From Pseudanabaena sp. M085S1SP2A07QC (GTDB taxonomy: Bacteria; Cyanobacteriota; Cyanobacteriia; Pseudanabaenales; Pseudanabaenaceae): a stretch of DNA of 38,829 nucleotides. Below the pieces are notes generated by a model, which was not told where the DNA came from, did not search any database, and was given only the letters and a program-made list of their open reading frames with translations. A program made the position numbers and the translations under genes. The stretch lies in the NCBI GenBank assembly GCA_020404895.1, contig JADBWK010000152.1, positions 1 through 38,829 of the forward strand, read 5' to 3'. Shown in pieces: positions 29,846-38,480 of this stretch; the stretch's first letter is position 1, and each line of letters opens with the position of its first letter.

Positions 29846-30982
29846 CTAGGATCGAAGCGGTAAAGAGATATTTACGGTTGTCTGCTGTTGATAAATGCTA
29901 TTAATCGCAAAAACACCGCCAGCTAATTCAACTACCTTTTTGACGATTCTTAATCCTAAACCAATACCTTGCTGCTCATAGGTTTTACGCTCAAATTGCA
30001 CAAAAGCATCAATACGATCAACTTGTTCTTCGGTCATACCTCGCCCTAGATCGTGCACTGACAAATTAAACATATTGTCCACCACTTGGCTATTGATTTT
30101 GATGATCGTCCCTGAAGCAGAAAATTTTACAGCATTATCAACTAATTCTTGGAGAATCGTCAAAAGATATCGATCCGATATGGCAATCACTGCGTCCTCA
30201 AGATCAAAGACAAGATCGTCTTTACTACGTTTCAGCTTGTACACATAGGCTTTCAACGTAGAGGCAACTGCGTCGCTAGAGAATCTAGTCTGAGCAGTTT
30301 TGAAGGATTGTTGACGACTTGGAGATGACTCTAACTCTAAGTAAAGCAGAAATTTTTTGGTTAAACTTTCTAAGCGCTGTGCCGAATCATCAACCCAGCC
30401 TAACATTTCTCGGATTTCGAGAATATCCATATTCTCAATATCTTCTTTTAGCAAAGAAATTGTGCCCATAATGCCATTTAGAGGCGTATTTAGCTCATGA
30501 GACATTCTCAAAGATAAAGTGCCTCGCAGTTCATTGAGAGTACTTTCGAGGATATTAATCGTATTTGATTGGATCTCGGAGAGAGCTTGAATATTATCGT
30601 ACTGTTGCTTGATTCTCAGCATTGAATGCACTCGCGCTCGCATTTCAACACTATTAATTGGCTTACTAATAAAATCATCGGCTCCAGCATTTAGACAATT
30701 AGCTAGATCAGACTTAGAACTTAATGCTGTCACCATAATGATGGGTACAATTTGCCATTCAGGATTCGCTTTAATCCGCCTACAGACCTCTATGCCATCC
30801 ATTTCTGGCATCATCACATCCATCAAAATCAGATCGGGCTGAAATGCTTCAAGGCTAGCGATCGCACTTTTACCATTGGCAGCGTAATGCAATTGATAAT
30901 TCTGTTCGCTCAAGAGCGTCTCAATCACATCAAAGTTATCGGGTTCATCATCAACAACTAAAATAGAAAATGTATTTGTCAT
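29846..30982 (-). CDS. REC-linked histidine kinase
   Basis: 378 aa. Receiver 5-130 with D55 (LILMDVMMPE), then a helical linker, HisKA with H162 (RMSHELNTPLNGIMG) and a full HATPase_c (residues 250-375, VDNAVKFSASG, GIGLGLRIVKKVV). The order REC before kinase means the receiver probably gates the kinase. ATG 30982 overlaps the stop of the upstream 784-aa kinase gene by 4 nt, so the two are translated together and likely work together. The gene is followed closely by the CBS kinase gene. Confidence 0.92.
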   Translation of the reverse strand: MTNTFSILVVDDEPDNFDVIETLLSEQNYQLHYAANGKSAIASLEAFQPDLILMDVMMPEMDGIEVCRRIKANPEWQIVPIIMVTALSSKSDLANCLNAGADDFISKPINSVEMRARVHSMLRIKQQYDNIQALSEIQSNTINILESTLNELRGTLSLRMSHELNTPLNGIMGTISLLKEDIENMDILEIREMLGWVDDSAQRLESLTKKFLLYLELESSPSRQQSFKTAQTRFSSDAVASTLKAYVYKLKRSKDDLVFDLEDAVIAISDRYLLTILQELVDNAVKFSASGTIIKINSQVVDNMFNLSVHDLGRGMTEEQVDRIDAFVQFERKTYEQQGIGLGLRIVKKVVELAGGVFAINSIYQQQTTVNISLPLRS

Positions 30983-33333
30983 GAATTTTTGTCCAGATAA
31001 TCCTCTAAATAAGCAATAACCAAAGGATAACTTTGATCAAGCTCTAGTAATAGGCGATCGCAGCCATCTAATTGCTGATTACGTCCTGCAACCTCTAATT
31101 TTAAAAGAGTCTCAGCAAATGATCTAGCACCAATCATTCTACTACTACCCTTTAAAGTATGAGCAACATATTCTATTTGTGAAGCGTCTTGATCTAATAC
31201 AGCTTGATGAAGCTTAGTTAGTAAGCTGGGACATTCTTCGTTTAAGAATAGATTAATCATCCGTTTAGGCAAATCAAGAGAAACTTTCTCGATCTCTCTA
31301 AGCGCATGACTATCAAAGTCTGTACTCACTTCATCTGTAGTTGATTGTATTTCAATTTCTGGCGAACTATTCCCCCAACGCTCAATTATTCTTTGTAAAG
31401 TATCAAAAGATACTGGCTTGCTAATATAGTCATCCATCCCTGCATCTAAACACATTTCGCGATCGCCTTGCATGGCGCTAGCAGTCATGGCGATCAAGGT
31501 CGGGCGCGATGGACTAGTTGATAGTTTTGACCATTCCTGCACAATATAGGTAGCAGTTTCTAAGCCATTTAGGCGTGGCATTTGGACATCTAAGAACACA
31601 ATATCAAAAGCGCTACTTTTCAGCGCATCAATAGCCTCTAGTCCATCATTGACAATCATTGGTGCATAACCCATTTTACTGAGCATCGCCAAAACCATTT
31701 CTTGGTTGATCAAATTATCCTCCGCAACCAAAATATTGAGCGGTAATTGCGTTGCAAGCGCAATACTAGATGGCTGAGATTGACGCAACATACTTCTCCT
31801 TTCATAGGGAGTCATCACATGAGGTCGTTCATCTGTAACTGAGACTGGCAAAGTAAAAGAGAAAGTAGACCCTTCGCCTAGAGAGCTTTCTGCCCATATA
31901 TGTCCTCTCATCATCTGCACTAGTTTTTGACAAATCGCTAACCCCAATCCTGTGCCGCCATACTGACGAGCAGTAGCGATCGATGCTTGAGTAAAGGGCT
32001 GAAATAGCTTTTGGATCTGTTCAGGCGAAAGACCAATTCCTGAATCTTTTACCTCAAAAAGTAGTGTTATCTCCTCCTCTGACTGGGTTTGTGGCGATAT
32101 GTATGGTGATACGGACAGGCGAACTGCTCCTGCGTGAGTGAATTTGACAGCATTGTTCGCTAGATTTAGCAAAATTTGACGCAGTCTGATCGGATCACCC
32201 AGAATATATGCAGGTGTATTTGCAGCAATCTGATAATGCAACTCAATTCCTTTTGTCTCAGCTTGCTGACTCAGGAGCGCACAGGTATCAGTAATCATTC
32301 CATGCAAATCAATCGGTAGATTTTCAAATAAAAGTTTTTGGGATTCAAGTTTGGAGAAATCGAGGATGTCATTAATTACAGTTAAAAGTATTTCGCCGCT
32401 AGTTTGAATAGATTGGACAAACTTATTTTGTTCTGGATCTAGGGAAGTAGTTGCTAATAACTCAGTCATTCCTAGAACTCCATTGATGGGAGTGCGGATT
32501 TCATGGCTCATCATTGCTAAAAAATCCGACTTAACTCGTAAAGCCGACTCGGCAACTTCTTTGGATTTTTGGAGATTGATTTCATAATTTTTGCGATCGG
32601 TTATGTCACGAAACCTCCAGACAAATCCCCAAAACCGACCATTAGGGGAAGTCACTGAACTACTAAAATATTCATAGGTGAGTTCATTGATCACCAACTC
32701 ACCATGGTTAACTTGCTCTGGCTCGTCATAGGTTGCTTCTAATATTTGAGTAATCGTTGGAGGGAAACTTGCAGTTTGCAGTAACTGTAATTCCTGTGGC
32801 TTAGTAGTAGTCGTAATGGCTTTGATATCGCATATTTCACACATTTTTTGGTTATATGCGACTAATCGTCCCTGTTCATCTACAGCAATAATGCCCTCTA
32901 GACTAGCCTCAAGTTGAGCATGAATCAGCGCATTAGCCCGTTCCAACCGATCATGCTGCTCTTTAATACGTAGCATGGAGCTTACTCGCGCTCGAAACTC
33001 CAGAGAGTTTAAGGGCTTACTGATAAAGTCGTCGGCTCCTGCATTCAGGCATCTTGCCAAATCTTCTTTAGACTTAAGAGCCGTAACCATAATAATCGGC
33101 ACGGCTTGCCACTTTGGTAAAGCTTTAATGTTTTTGCAAACCTCAATGCCGTCCATAACTGGCATCATGACATCTAGCAAAATTAGATCAGGCTGAAATG
33201 TGTCGAGATAGGCGATCGCATCTTTGCCACTAGCAGCATAGTGCAACTGGTAATCTTGAGTGTTCAAGATAGTTTCGATTACCTCAAAATTATCAGCTTC
33301 GTCGTCAATGATTAAAACAGATGCTAGATTCAT
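30979..33333 (-). CDS. Hybrid histidine kinase: REC-PAS-HK-REC-Hpt
   Basis: 784 aa. Receiver with intact D54 (LILLDVMMPVMDG), coiled coil, PAS (140-245), HisKA with H278 ([16 protein letters not shown]), HATPase_c, second receiver (VFLDVQMPRLNG) and Hpt with AHTLKGSS near residue 720. Cytoplasmic. The plan and sequence match the 825-aa protein at 19992-22469 throughout, but here the first receiver has its phosphoacceptor. A recent duplication is likely. It heads a tightly packed set (4-nt overlap with the next gene) running to the GGDEF-EAL gene. The Hpt can feed the stand-alone receivers of those neighbours. Confidence 0.93.
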   Translation of the reverse strand: MNLASVLIIDDEADNFEVIETILNTQDYQLHYAASGKDAIAYLDTFQPDLILLDVMMPVMDGIEVCKNIKALPKWQAVPIIMVTALKSKEDLARCLNAGADDFISKPLNSLEFRARVSSMLRIKEQHDRLERANALIHAQLEASLEGIIAVDEQGRLVAYNQKMCEICDIKAITTTTKPQELQLLQTASFPPTITQILEATYDEPEQVNHGELVINELTYEYFSSSVTSPNGRFWGFVWRFRDITDRKNYEINLQKSKEVAESALRVKSDFLAMMSHEIRTPINGVLGMTELLATTSLDPEQNKFVQSIQTSGEILLTVINDILDFSKLESQKLLFENLPIDLHGMITDTCALLSQQAETKGIELHYQIAANTPAYILGDPIRLRQILLNLANNAVKFTHAGAVRLSVSPYISPQTQSEEEITLLFEVKDSGIGLSPEQIQKLFQPFTQASIATARQYGGTGLGLAICQKLVQMMRGHIWAESSLGEGSTFSFTLPVSVTDERPHVMTPYERRSMLRQSQPSSIALATQLPLNILVAEDNLINQEMVLAMLSKMGYAPMIVNDGLEAIDALKSSAFDIVFLDVQMPRLNGLETATYIVQEWSKLSTSPSRPTLIAMTASAMQGDREMCLDAGMDDYISKPVSFDTLQRIIERWGNSSPEIEIQSTTDEVSTDFDSHALREIEKVSLDLPKRMINLFLNEECPSLLTKLHQAVLDQDASQIEYVAHTLKGSSRMIGARSFAETLLKLEVAGRNQQLDGCDRLLLELDQSYPLVIAYLEDYLDKNS

Positions 33334-33380
33334 CGCCTATCTTCTTAAATCGCTAAAAATTGATGGATAGTATTTACAGG

Positions 33381-33485
33381 CTAATTTAGCTTAACAGGTT
33401 TCGCGATATATTCATGCGCTCCTGCGGCGATACAGCGATCATGACCGACTGTAATTGCTTAAGCATTCAGAGCAATAATCAGAAC
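33381..33485 (-). pseudogene. Receiver-domain remnant
   Basis: A frame reading VLIIALNA-stop-AITVGHDRCIAAGA, then HEYIAKPVKLN and a stop, is the last third of a receiver domain (VPIIALTALAM...DRC.AAGA.EYI.KP.KL). It has one internal TAA and lacks the phosphorylation half. It is most like the C-terminal receivers of the 1105-aa and 1218-aa kinases, so it may be the tail of a deleted paralogue. Confidence 0.65.
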
Positions 33486-33534
33486 GTCAGCTTCAGATTG
33501 AAAGCCTCGGTAAATGGAAATTAGAATACAACCA

Positions 33535-33867
33535 TTACCGACAAATCAAATACTCTTTGATCATATCGATCGTTTCTTGGGGATGGCTCATATGTGGACA
33601 ATGCCCCGTTGCTTTCATTAATCTTAGATTGCTCTGGGCTAGATGACGGTGCATATATTCTCCCACTGAGGTTGGGGCGATCGCATCCTCAGCACATTGC
33701 AAGATTAATGACGGTAAGGTTACTTTGGCGAGGTCTTGTCGGTTATCGGAGTAAAAAGTAGCTCTAGCAAAGTCGCTAGCAACTAAAGGATCAGTTGAGC
33801 AGAAACTGGTTTCTAGTTTTTGAGTTAGCTCAGGGCGAAAGTAGGAAAGCCGGAAATCTTGTTCCAT
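33535..33867 (-). pseudogene. RsbQ-like alpha/beta hydrolase, C-terminal fragment
   Basis: About 110 residues of an RsbQ-type hydrolase, a partner of PAS/PP2C stress regulators: [48 protein letters not shown] and the catalytic-His region [15 protein letters not shown]. The nucleophile-elbow half (about 150 residues) is missing. Upstream, the frame runs into an interspersed repeat (33866-33975) that appears to have replaced the 5' half. An ATG within the repeat keeps a frame of 134 codons open, but a working enzyme is not expected. Confidence 0.75.
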
Positions 33868-33975
33868 CCCCTTTGCAAGGGGATGGTTAGAGTGGGGTAA
33901 TTCCCTTGATTTCACAGATAAACTGAGATATGTGTACATAGTAGTTGCAAGGGGAGGGTTAGGGTGGGGTAATTT
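33866..33975. repeat. Interspersed repeat, two units
   Basis: CTTTGCAAGGGGATGGTTAG.GTGGGGTAATT and, 75 bp on, GTTGCAAGGGGAGGGTTAGG followed by GTGGGGTAATT are two copies of one unit. The same unit occurs inverted at 24275-24345. It interrupts the rsbQ remnant. Confidence 0.65.
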
Positions 33976-33981
33976 CCTTAG

Positions 33982-36900
33982 TTAAATTAAGACTTTTTGA
34001 ATCATTGTAACTAGTTCTTTTAATTTTATGGGTTTAGTCAAATACTCATTTGCACCTGCGGCGAGACAACGATCGCGGTCATCAGCCATCGCTAGAGCCG
34101 TTAGAGCAATAATCGGAACTTTGACTAGACTCGTAATTTGCCGAATTTGTTTAGTAGCTTCTAGTCCATCCATTAATGGCATTTGCACATCCATCAAGAT
34201 CAAATCAGGTCTGGCTGACAAGGCGATCGCGATCGCTTCCTCTCCATTTTTGGCTAACACAATACGGTAGCCTTTTGCTGATAGATAACTAGAAATCGTC
34301 ATGATATTAGCTTCATTGTCCTCAGCGATCAAGATCAAGGGAAGTTGTGATTTGCCTGTGGTTGGAGTATCTAGTTGAGAGATTGTAGCTGTTTGATCTC
34401 TGTCAAACATTTCAGAAGAGCCCCCAACATTGGAACTATAGGGTAGCTCTATGAAGAAACGGCTGCCTATACCCAATTCGCTAGTTAAGCCCACTTTACC
34501 GCCATGAAGTTCCACCATTTGCTTGACCAGAGAAAGCCCCAAGCCTGTGCCTTCATATTGGCGATTTAAAGCGCTGTCAATTTGGACAAAAGGCTTAAAT
34601 AATTTCTGGATGTTTTCTGCGGCGATGCCAATACCCGTATCAATCACCTCAATTTTTAAGTATTCCTTTGCTTCTTCTTTGTTTTCTTCTGGGAAAGAAG
34701 TGATCGACCGAAGACGGCTAACCTCTAGAGTGATACTTCCTTCCGCAGGAGTAAATTTTACGGCATTGCTAAGAAGATTAATCAAAGCCTGCCGAATCCG
34801 TCGTTCATCCACCATCAGATCTGGCAAATTCGTCTGAATTTTAGTGTGAATCTGGATACGTTTTTGCATCGCCTGTTGTCTAACAAATGTCAGACTAGAT
34901 TGACAGAGATGATTGACTGAAGTGAGTGCACAGTCAAGTTCAATTTGTCCAGCGGCGATTTTGGAAAGATCAAGAATGTCATTGATTAGTTCCAATAGGT
35001 GAGAGCCACTAGACTGAATAGCTTGTAAGGCTTTTAGTTGCCGTTCACTAATCTTACCGAATACTTGCTCTTGTAAGCCTTCAGTCATGCCCAAAATTGC
35101 ATTGAGAGGAGTGCGAAGTTCATGACTCATGTTAGCCAAAAATTCATCCTTAAGTCTTGTGGCACGGGCTAATTCTTGATTTGTTCGTTGCAGTTGTGCT
35201 TCTGCCTGTTTGCGATCGCTAATATCTCGAATAAAAAAGACTACTTCATCATTTCCACAGGGAGCAACCCGAATCTCTTCATAACGGCATTGATCACCAA
35301 CGTCAATTTGCTGCTCATAAATTTGGACAGCCTGTGTAACGAGTGCTTGCTGAAGGGCTGCATATTTGCGCTCTGCGTAAATTGCTGAAGTAGGTATAGG
35401 AAAAGCATCATAAAAATTTTTCCCAATTAGTTGCTGAGGATCAACGAGGTATCTACCTTGAGTGGACACCATAAAATCCAAATATTTTCCTTCGCAATCA
35501 ACCCGAAACACTAAATCAGGCAAAGCCCTGAGAGTAGCTCTGGCTCGTTCTTCACTGCGTCGTAGAGCTTCTTGCATGGCATAGCGATCGCTAATATCCA
35601 TCACTATTCCTAACAATCGGATTACCTGTCCCAGAGAATTCCAGATCGGCTCTGTTTTGATAAAAATGTAACCAATGGAGCCATCAGCATAAACAATTTC
35701 TACATCAAGGGTAAAGGATTCTCGATATCTAATTGCTCTTTCATTTAGTAGTTTTAAGCGTTCTTGCTCTTGGGGAGCCAAAAATTGGATAAATTCTTCA
35801 TGGGTTAATGTAGTGCTATCAGGGTCTAGGGAGAGAATAGTGAAAATCTCCTCTGACCAAGTAACTTTCTGGGTAACTACATCCAGTTCCCAACTACCAA
35901 GATGGGCAATCTGTTGCGCCTCTCGCAGGCGGGCTTCACTCTGCCGCAAAGCCTCAGTGCGTTGTTCTACCCGATCTTCCAATTCTCGATTTAACTGCTC
36001 TAGGTTTTGGGTGGCTTGTTCCCGTTCAATCGCAATTTTGACGATATTTGCAGCAAGACTGATCGCCTCTAGCTCCCGTGGCTGGGGGATATGAATATCG
36101 TGATGATAAACAGCAAAAGTGGCTAGCACCGAACCATCACTGGCGATCGCAGGAAAAGACCAGCATGATCGCAAATTATGAGCCAAGGCTAATCCCTTAA
36201 AATTCTGCCAAAGTGGATCGGTGGTAATATCGGTAACAATCACAGGTTCTTTGCGAAAAGCGGCTGTGCCACAGGAACCCACACCCTCGCCAATTACTAA
36301 CTCTTCGATGGCTTGATTATATGCATCGGGCAAATTAGGCGCAGCTCCAAGATGCAATATGCCATCGCGATCGCAAAGCAAAATAGAACAGACTCCTCCT
36401 TCAATTTGTTCTTCTGTTGCACGAACTAACACATCTAGAATATCTGCCAAAGGTTCTCCTTGGGCAATTCGCTCCAAAATCAAATTTTGCAGCTCTACTC
36501 TCAGTTCTGCTTGTTTGCGAGTAGAGATATCTAGATGCGTAACTGTCATCCGTAATGGGTTGTTCTTGGCATCCCACTCAACTACTTTACCCTTGCTCAA
36601 CACCCAAATCCAAGCGCCAGATTTATGGAGCATTCGCAGCTCACATTCGTAGCTCTGGATTTCTTTGCGAAGGTATTTCTCTAAAACTAAATTGAATTTC
36701 TGAAAATCATCTGGATGAGTATGCTGTTGCCAAGTTTCAAAACTGATCGGAGCTAACTCTTCAATGCTATAACCAATGATTTCAGTCCAACGATCATTGA
36801 TCGTTACCGCTCCTGTCTGAACATTCCAATCCCATAGCCCAATACCAGAACTTTCAATGGCGAGTTGCAAACGTTCTTGAGCACTATTTAGCTCCTGTTT

Positions 36901-37299
36901 TGAACGTTGACGTTCTAATCGGATCTGAGCTTCTCGAATTTCTCGGCGCACAGCTTCGGCTAAACGAGTTAAGCTCCCTTTCATCAGGTAGTCATGAGCA
37001 CCTGCTTTCATCAGTTCTACCGCTGAAGTCTCACCAATCAAGCCAGAGACAACGATAAAAGGAAGATCAGGAAAGTCTTGTTTAACGATTTGCAGCGCTC
37101 TAGATGCATCGAACTTAGGTAAATGGTAATCAGAAATGATCACATCCCAAGTTTGCGTAGCTAGAGCCTTCTGAAGTTCTTCAGCCGTCTCCACCCTTTC
37201 CCAGACAACCGTGAAACCTCCACGACGTAGTTCGCGCATCACTAACAGCGCATCGTCCTCTGAATCCTCTATAATCAAGACCTTTAGGTTGTCAATCAT
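33982..37299 (-). CDS. Hybrid kinase: REC-PAS-GAF-PAS-PAS-HK-REC
   Basis: 1105 aa. N-terminal receiver with D57 (WDVIISDYHLPKFD, a type often linked to sensor kinases), PAS/PAC (150-265, SSGIGLWDWNVQTGAVTIND), GAF (270-430, GEGVGSCGTAAFRKEPVIVT), coiled coil, two more PAS domains (460-700), HisKA (MSHELRTPLNAILG), HATPase_c and C-terminal receiver (LILMDVQMPLMDG). No transmembrane helices. The kinase and last receiver closely match those of the CBS kinase at 26178-29810, while the sensor parts differ. ATG 37299 overlaps the small regulator gene upstream by 8 nt. It was probably the partner of that regulator and of the dead kinase before it. Confidence 0.93.
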   Translation of the reverse strand: MIDNLKVLIIEDSEDDALLVMRELRRGGFTVVWERVETAEELQKALATQTWDVIISDYHLPKFDASRALQIVKQDFPDLPFIVVSGLIGETSAVELMKAGAHDYLMKGSLTRLAEAVRREIREAQIRLERQRSKQELNSAQERLQLAIESSGIGLWDWNVQTGAVTINDRWTEIIGYSIEELAPISFETWQQHTHPDDFQKFNLVLEKYLRKEIQSYECELRMLHKSGAWIWVLSKGKVVEWDAKNNPLRMTVTHLDISTRKQAELRVELQNLILERIAQGEPLADILDVLVRATEEQIEGGVCSILLCDRDGILHLGAAPNLPDAYNQAIEELVIGEGVGSCGTAAFRKEPVIVTDITTDPLWQNFKGLALAHNLRSCWSFPAIASDGSVLATFAVYHHDIHIPQPRELEAISLAANIVKIAIEREQATQNLEQLNRELEDRVEQRTEALRQSEARLREAQQIAHLGSWELDVVTQKVTWSEEIFTILSLDPDSTTLTHEEFIQFLAPQEQERLKLLNERAIRYRESFTLDVEIVYADGSIGYIFIKTEPIWNSLGQVIRLLGIVMDISDRYAMQEALRRSEERARATLRALPDLVFRVDCEGKYLDFMVSTQGRYLVDPQQLIGKNFYDAFPIPTSAIYAERKYAALQQALVTQAVQIYEQQIDVGDQCRYEEIRVAPCGNDEVVFFIRDISDRKQAEAQLQRTNQELARATRLKDEFLANMSHELRTPLNAILGMTEGLQEQVFGKISERQLKALQAIQSSGSHLLELINDILDLSKIAAGQIELDCALTSVNHLCQSSLTFVRQQAMQKRIQIHTKIQTNLPDLMVDERRIRQALINLLSNAVKFTPAEGSITLEVSRLRSITSFPEENKEEAKEYLKIEVIDTGIGIAAENIQKLFKPFVQIDSALNRQYEGTGLGLSLVKQMVELHGGKVGLTSELGIGSRFFIELPYSSNVGGSSEMFDRDQTATISQLDTPTTGKSQLPLILIAEDNEANIMTISSYLSAKGYRIVLAKNGEEAIAIALSARPDLILMDVQMPLMDGLEATKQIRQITSLVKVPIIALTALAMADDRDRCLAAGANEYLTKPIKLKELVTMIQKVLI

Positions 37300-37528
37300 G
37301 TCTTACAACCCCCCTGGATCTGTTATCTGTTTCATTAATGACAGCCCAGTACAGCCCCAACTGACGCACAGCCTCCGTGAACTTTTCGATTTCCACAGGT
37401 TTTCGTACATAGCTATTCGCTCCCAAGTTATAACTATCGATGACGACATTACCGCGACGTAAGGCGCGAATTGTTAATCTTTCATCGTCAGGGTTATCTT
37501 CAATCAGTATAATTGGTCGTAAAGCCAT
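37292..37528 (-). CDS. Rcp1-like response regulator with internal deletion
   Basis: 78 aa, ATG 37528 with AGGAGGAG upstream. Residues 1-28 (RPIILIEDNPDDERLTIRAL) are the start of an Rcp1-type receiver. Residues 33-67 (YNLGANSYVRKPVEIEKFTE, AVRQLGLYWAVIN) are its end. Normal members are about 140-150 aa; the roughly 65 residues between, with the phosphoacceptor Asp and beta3-beta4, are gone, in frame. The tail TDNRSRGVVRHD overlaps the next gene. It cannot work as a normal phosphoreceiver. Reading frame and RBS are intact, so it may still be translated, perhaps now only for coupling to the next gene. Confidence 0.8.
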   Translation of the reverse strand: MALRPIILIEDNPDDERLTIRALRRGNVVIDSYNLGANSYVRKPVEIEKFTEAVRQLGLYWAVINETDNRSRGVVRHD

Positions 37529-37531
37529 GAT

Positions 37532-38480
37532 TTAATCTCCTCCTGCGATGAGTCCATTAGTCACTGAACTGGGCATGGTATCGGGGACGGAGAAATAAAT
37601 GGTCGCACCCTGCTCGATCACTCCCTCAGACCAAACTTGCCCACCATATCGATGAATAGCTCTCTGCACAGTGGCGTGCCCGATGCCAGTTCCCGCAAAT
37701 TCATTGGTGTTATGAAGTCGTTGAAAAACTCCAAACAACATATCGGCATAGTTCATATCAAATCCTGCTCCATCATCGCGCACAAAATAGGTAATTTGAG
37801 CATTTTGGTTACTATCGGGAGAGATTAAGCCAATTTCAATCCTCGCCGTTGCATGATTACTAGTAAATTTCCAAGCATTTTGCACTAAATTGCTGATCAC
37901 CATCTGAATTAGAGTACTATACTATCCGCTGAGACAAATACATTCGGAGCTATCACAAACTTAACTTGTCTCTATGGCTCTGCTGCTTGCAGTTCATTTA
38001 ACTACTCAGCAACTAGTGTACTGAGATCGGCTTTGCTATATCGCATCTCAGATCTAGACACACGGGATAGACGCAATAGTTCGTCAATCAACATCCCCAT
38101 GCGTTTAATGTTCAGACGAATGCGATCAAAGTAATCCTTACCCTCATCATCGAAGTTGAATGACGCGATTAGAATCATCGAAAATCGGTTCTCCCCTAGC
38201 TTGGATATATCTGATCGAGCCATCTTGATGGAAGAATCGGAATTCAATATCAAAGGTCTGTCCAGTAGCAATAGCAGTTTGTACGGCTTGCTGATGATGG
38301 TCGCGATCGCCAGAATGTAATAATTCATGAAGTTCATCTAATGTCAATATGACAACCGATCATTCGTAGGGGCTTTCCTTCTTGATCCCATTCGATCACT
38401 TTACCCGAACAGTTGCCCCAGACCGTAGAGCCGCCTTTGTGACGATACCTCACTTCATTGTAAAATGGAACTTTACCGTG
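37532..38480 (-). pseudogene. Phytochrome-like PAS histidine kinase, decayed
   Basis: Successive pieces in different frames form a sensor kinase: PAC (NEVRYRHKGGSTVWGNCSGK), PAS (FDIEFRFFHQDGSIRYIQAR), HisKA helix 2 (RMGMLIDELLRLSRVSRSEM), a linker with two TAG codons (NELQAAEP-stop-RQVKFVIAPNVF), and an HATPase_c (NAWKFTSN, DDGAGFDMNYADMLFGVFQR, GTGIGHATV). The phospho-His helix is lost and frames shift near 38340 and 38150. The HATPase part alone remains open (37532-37903) and ends 3 nt before the small regulator's ATG. The gene was the natural partner of that regulator. Confidence 0.8.
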
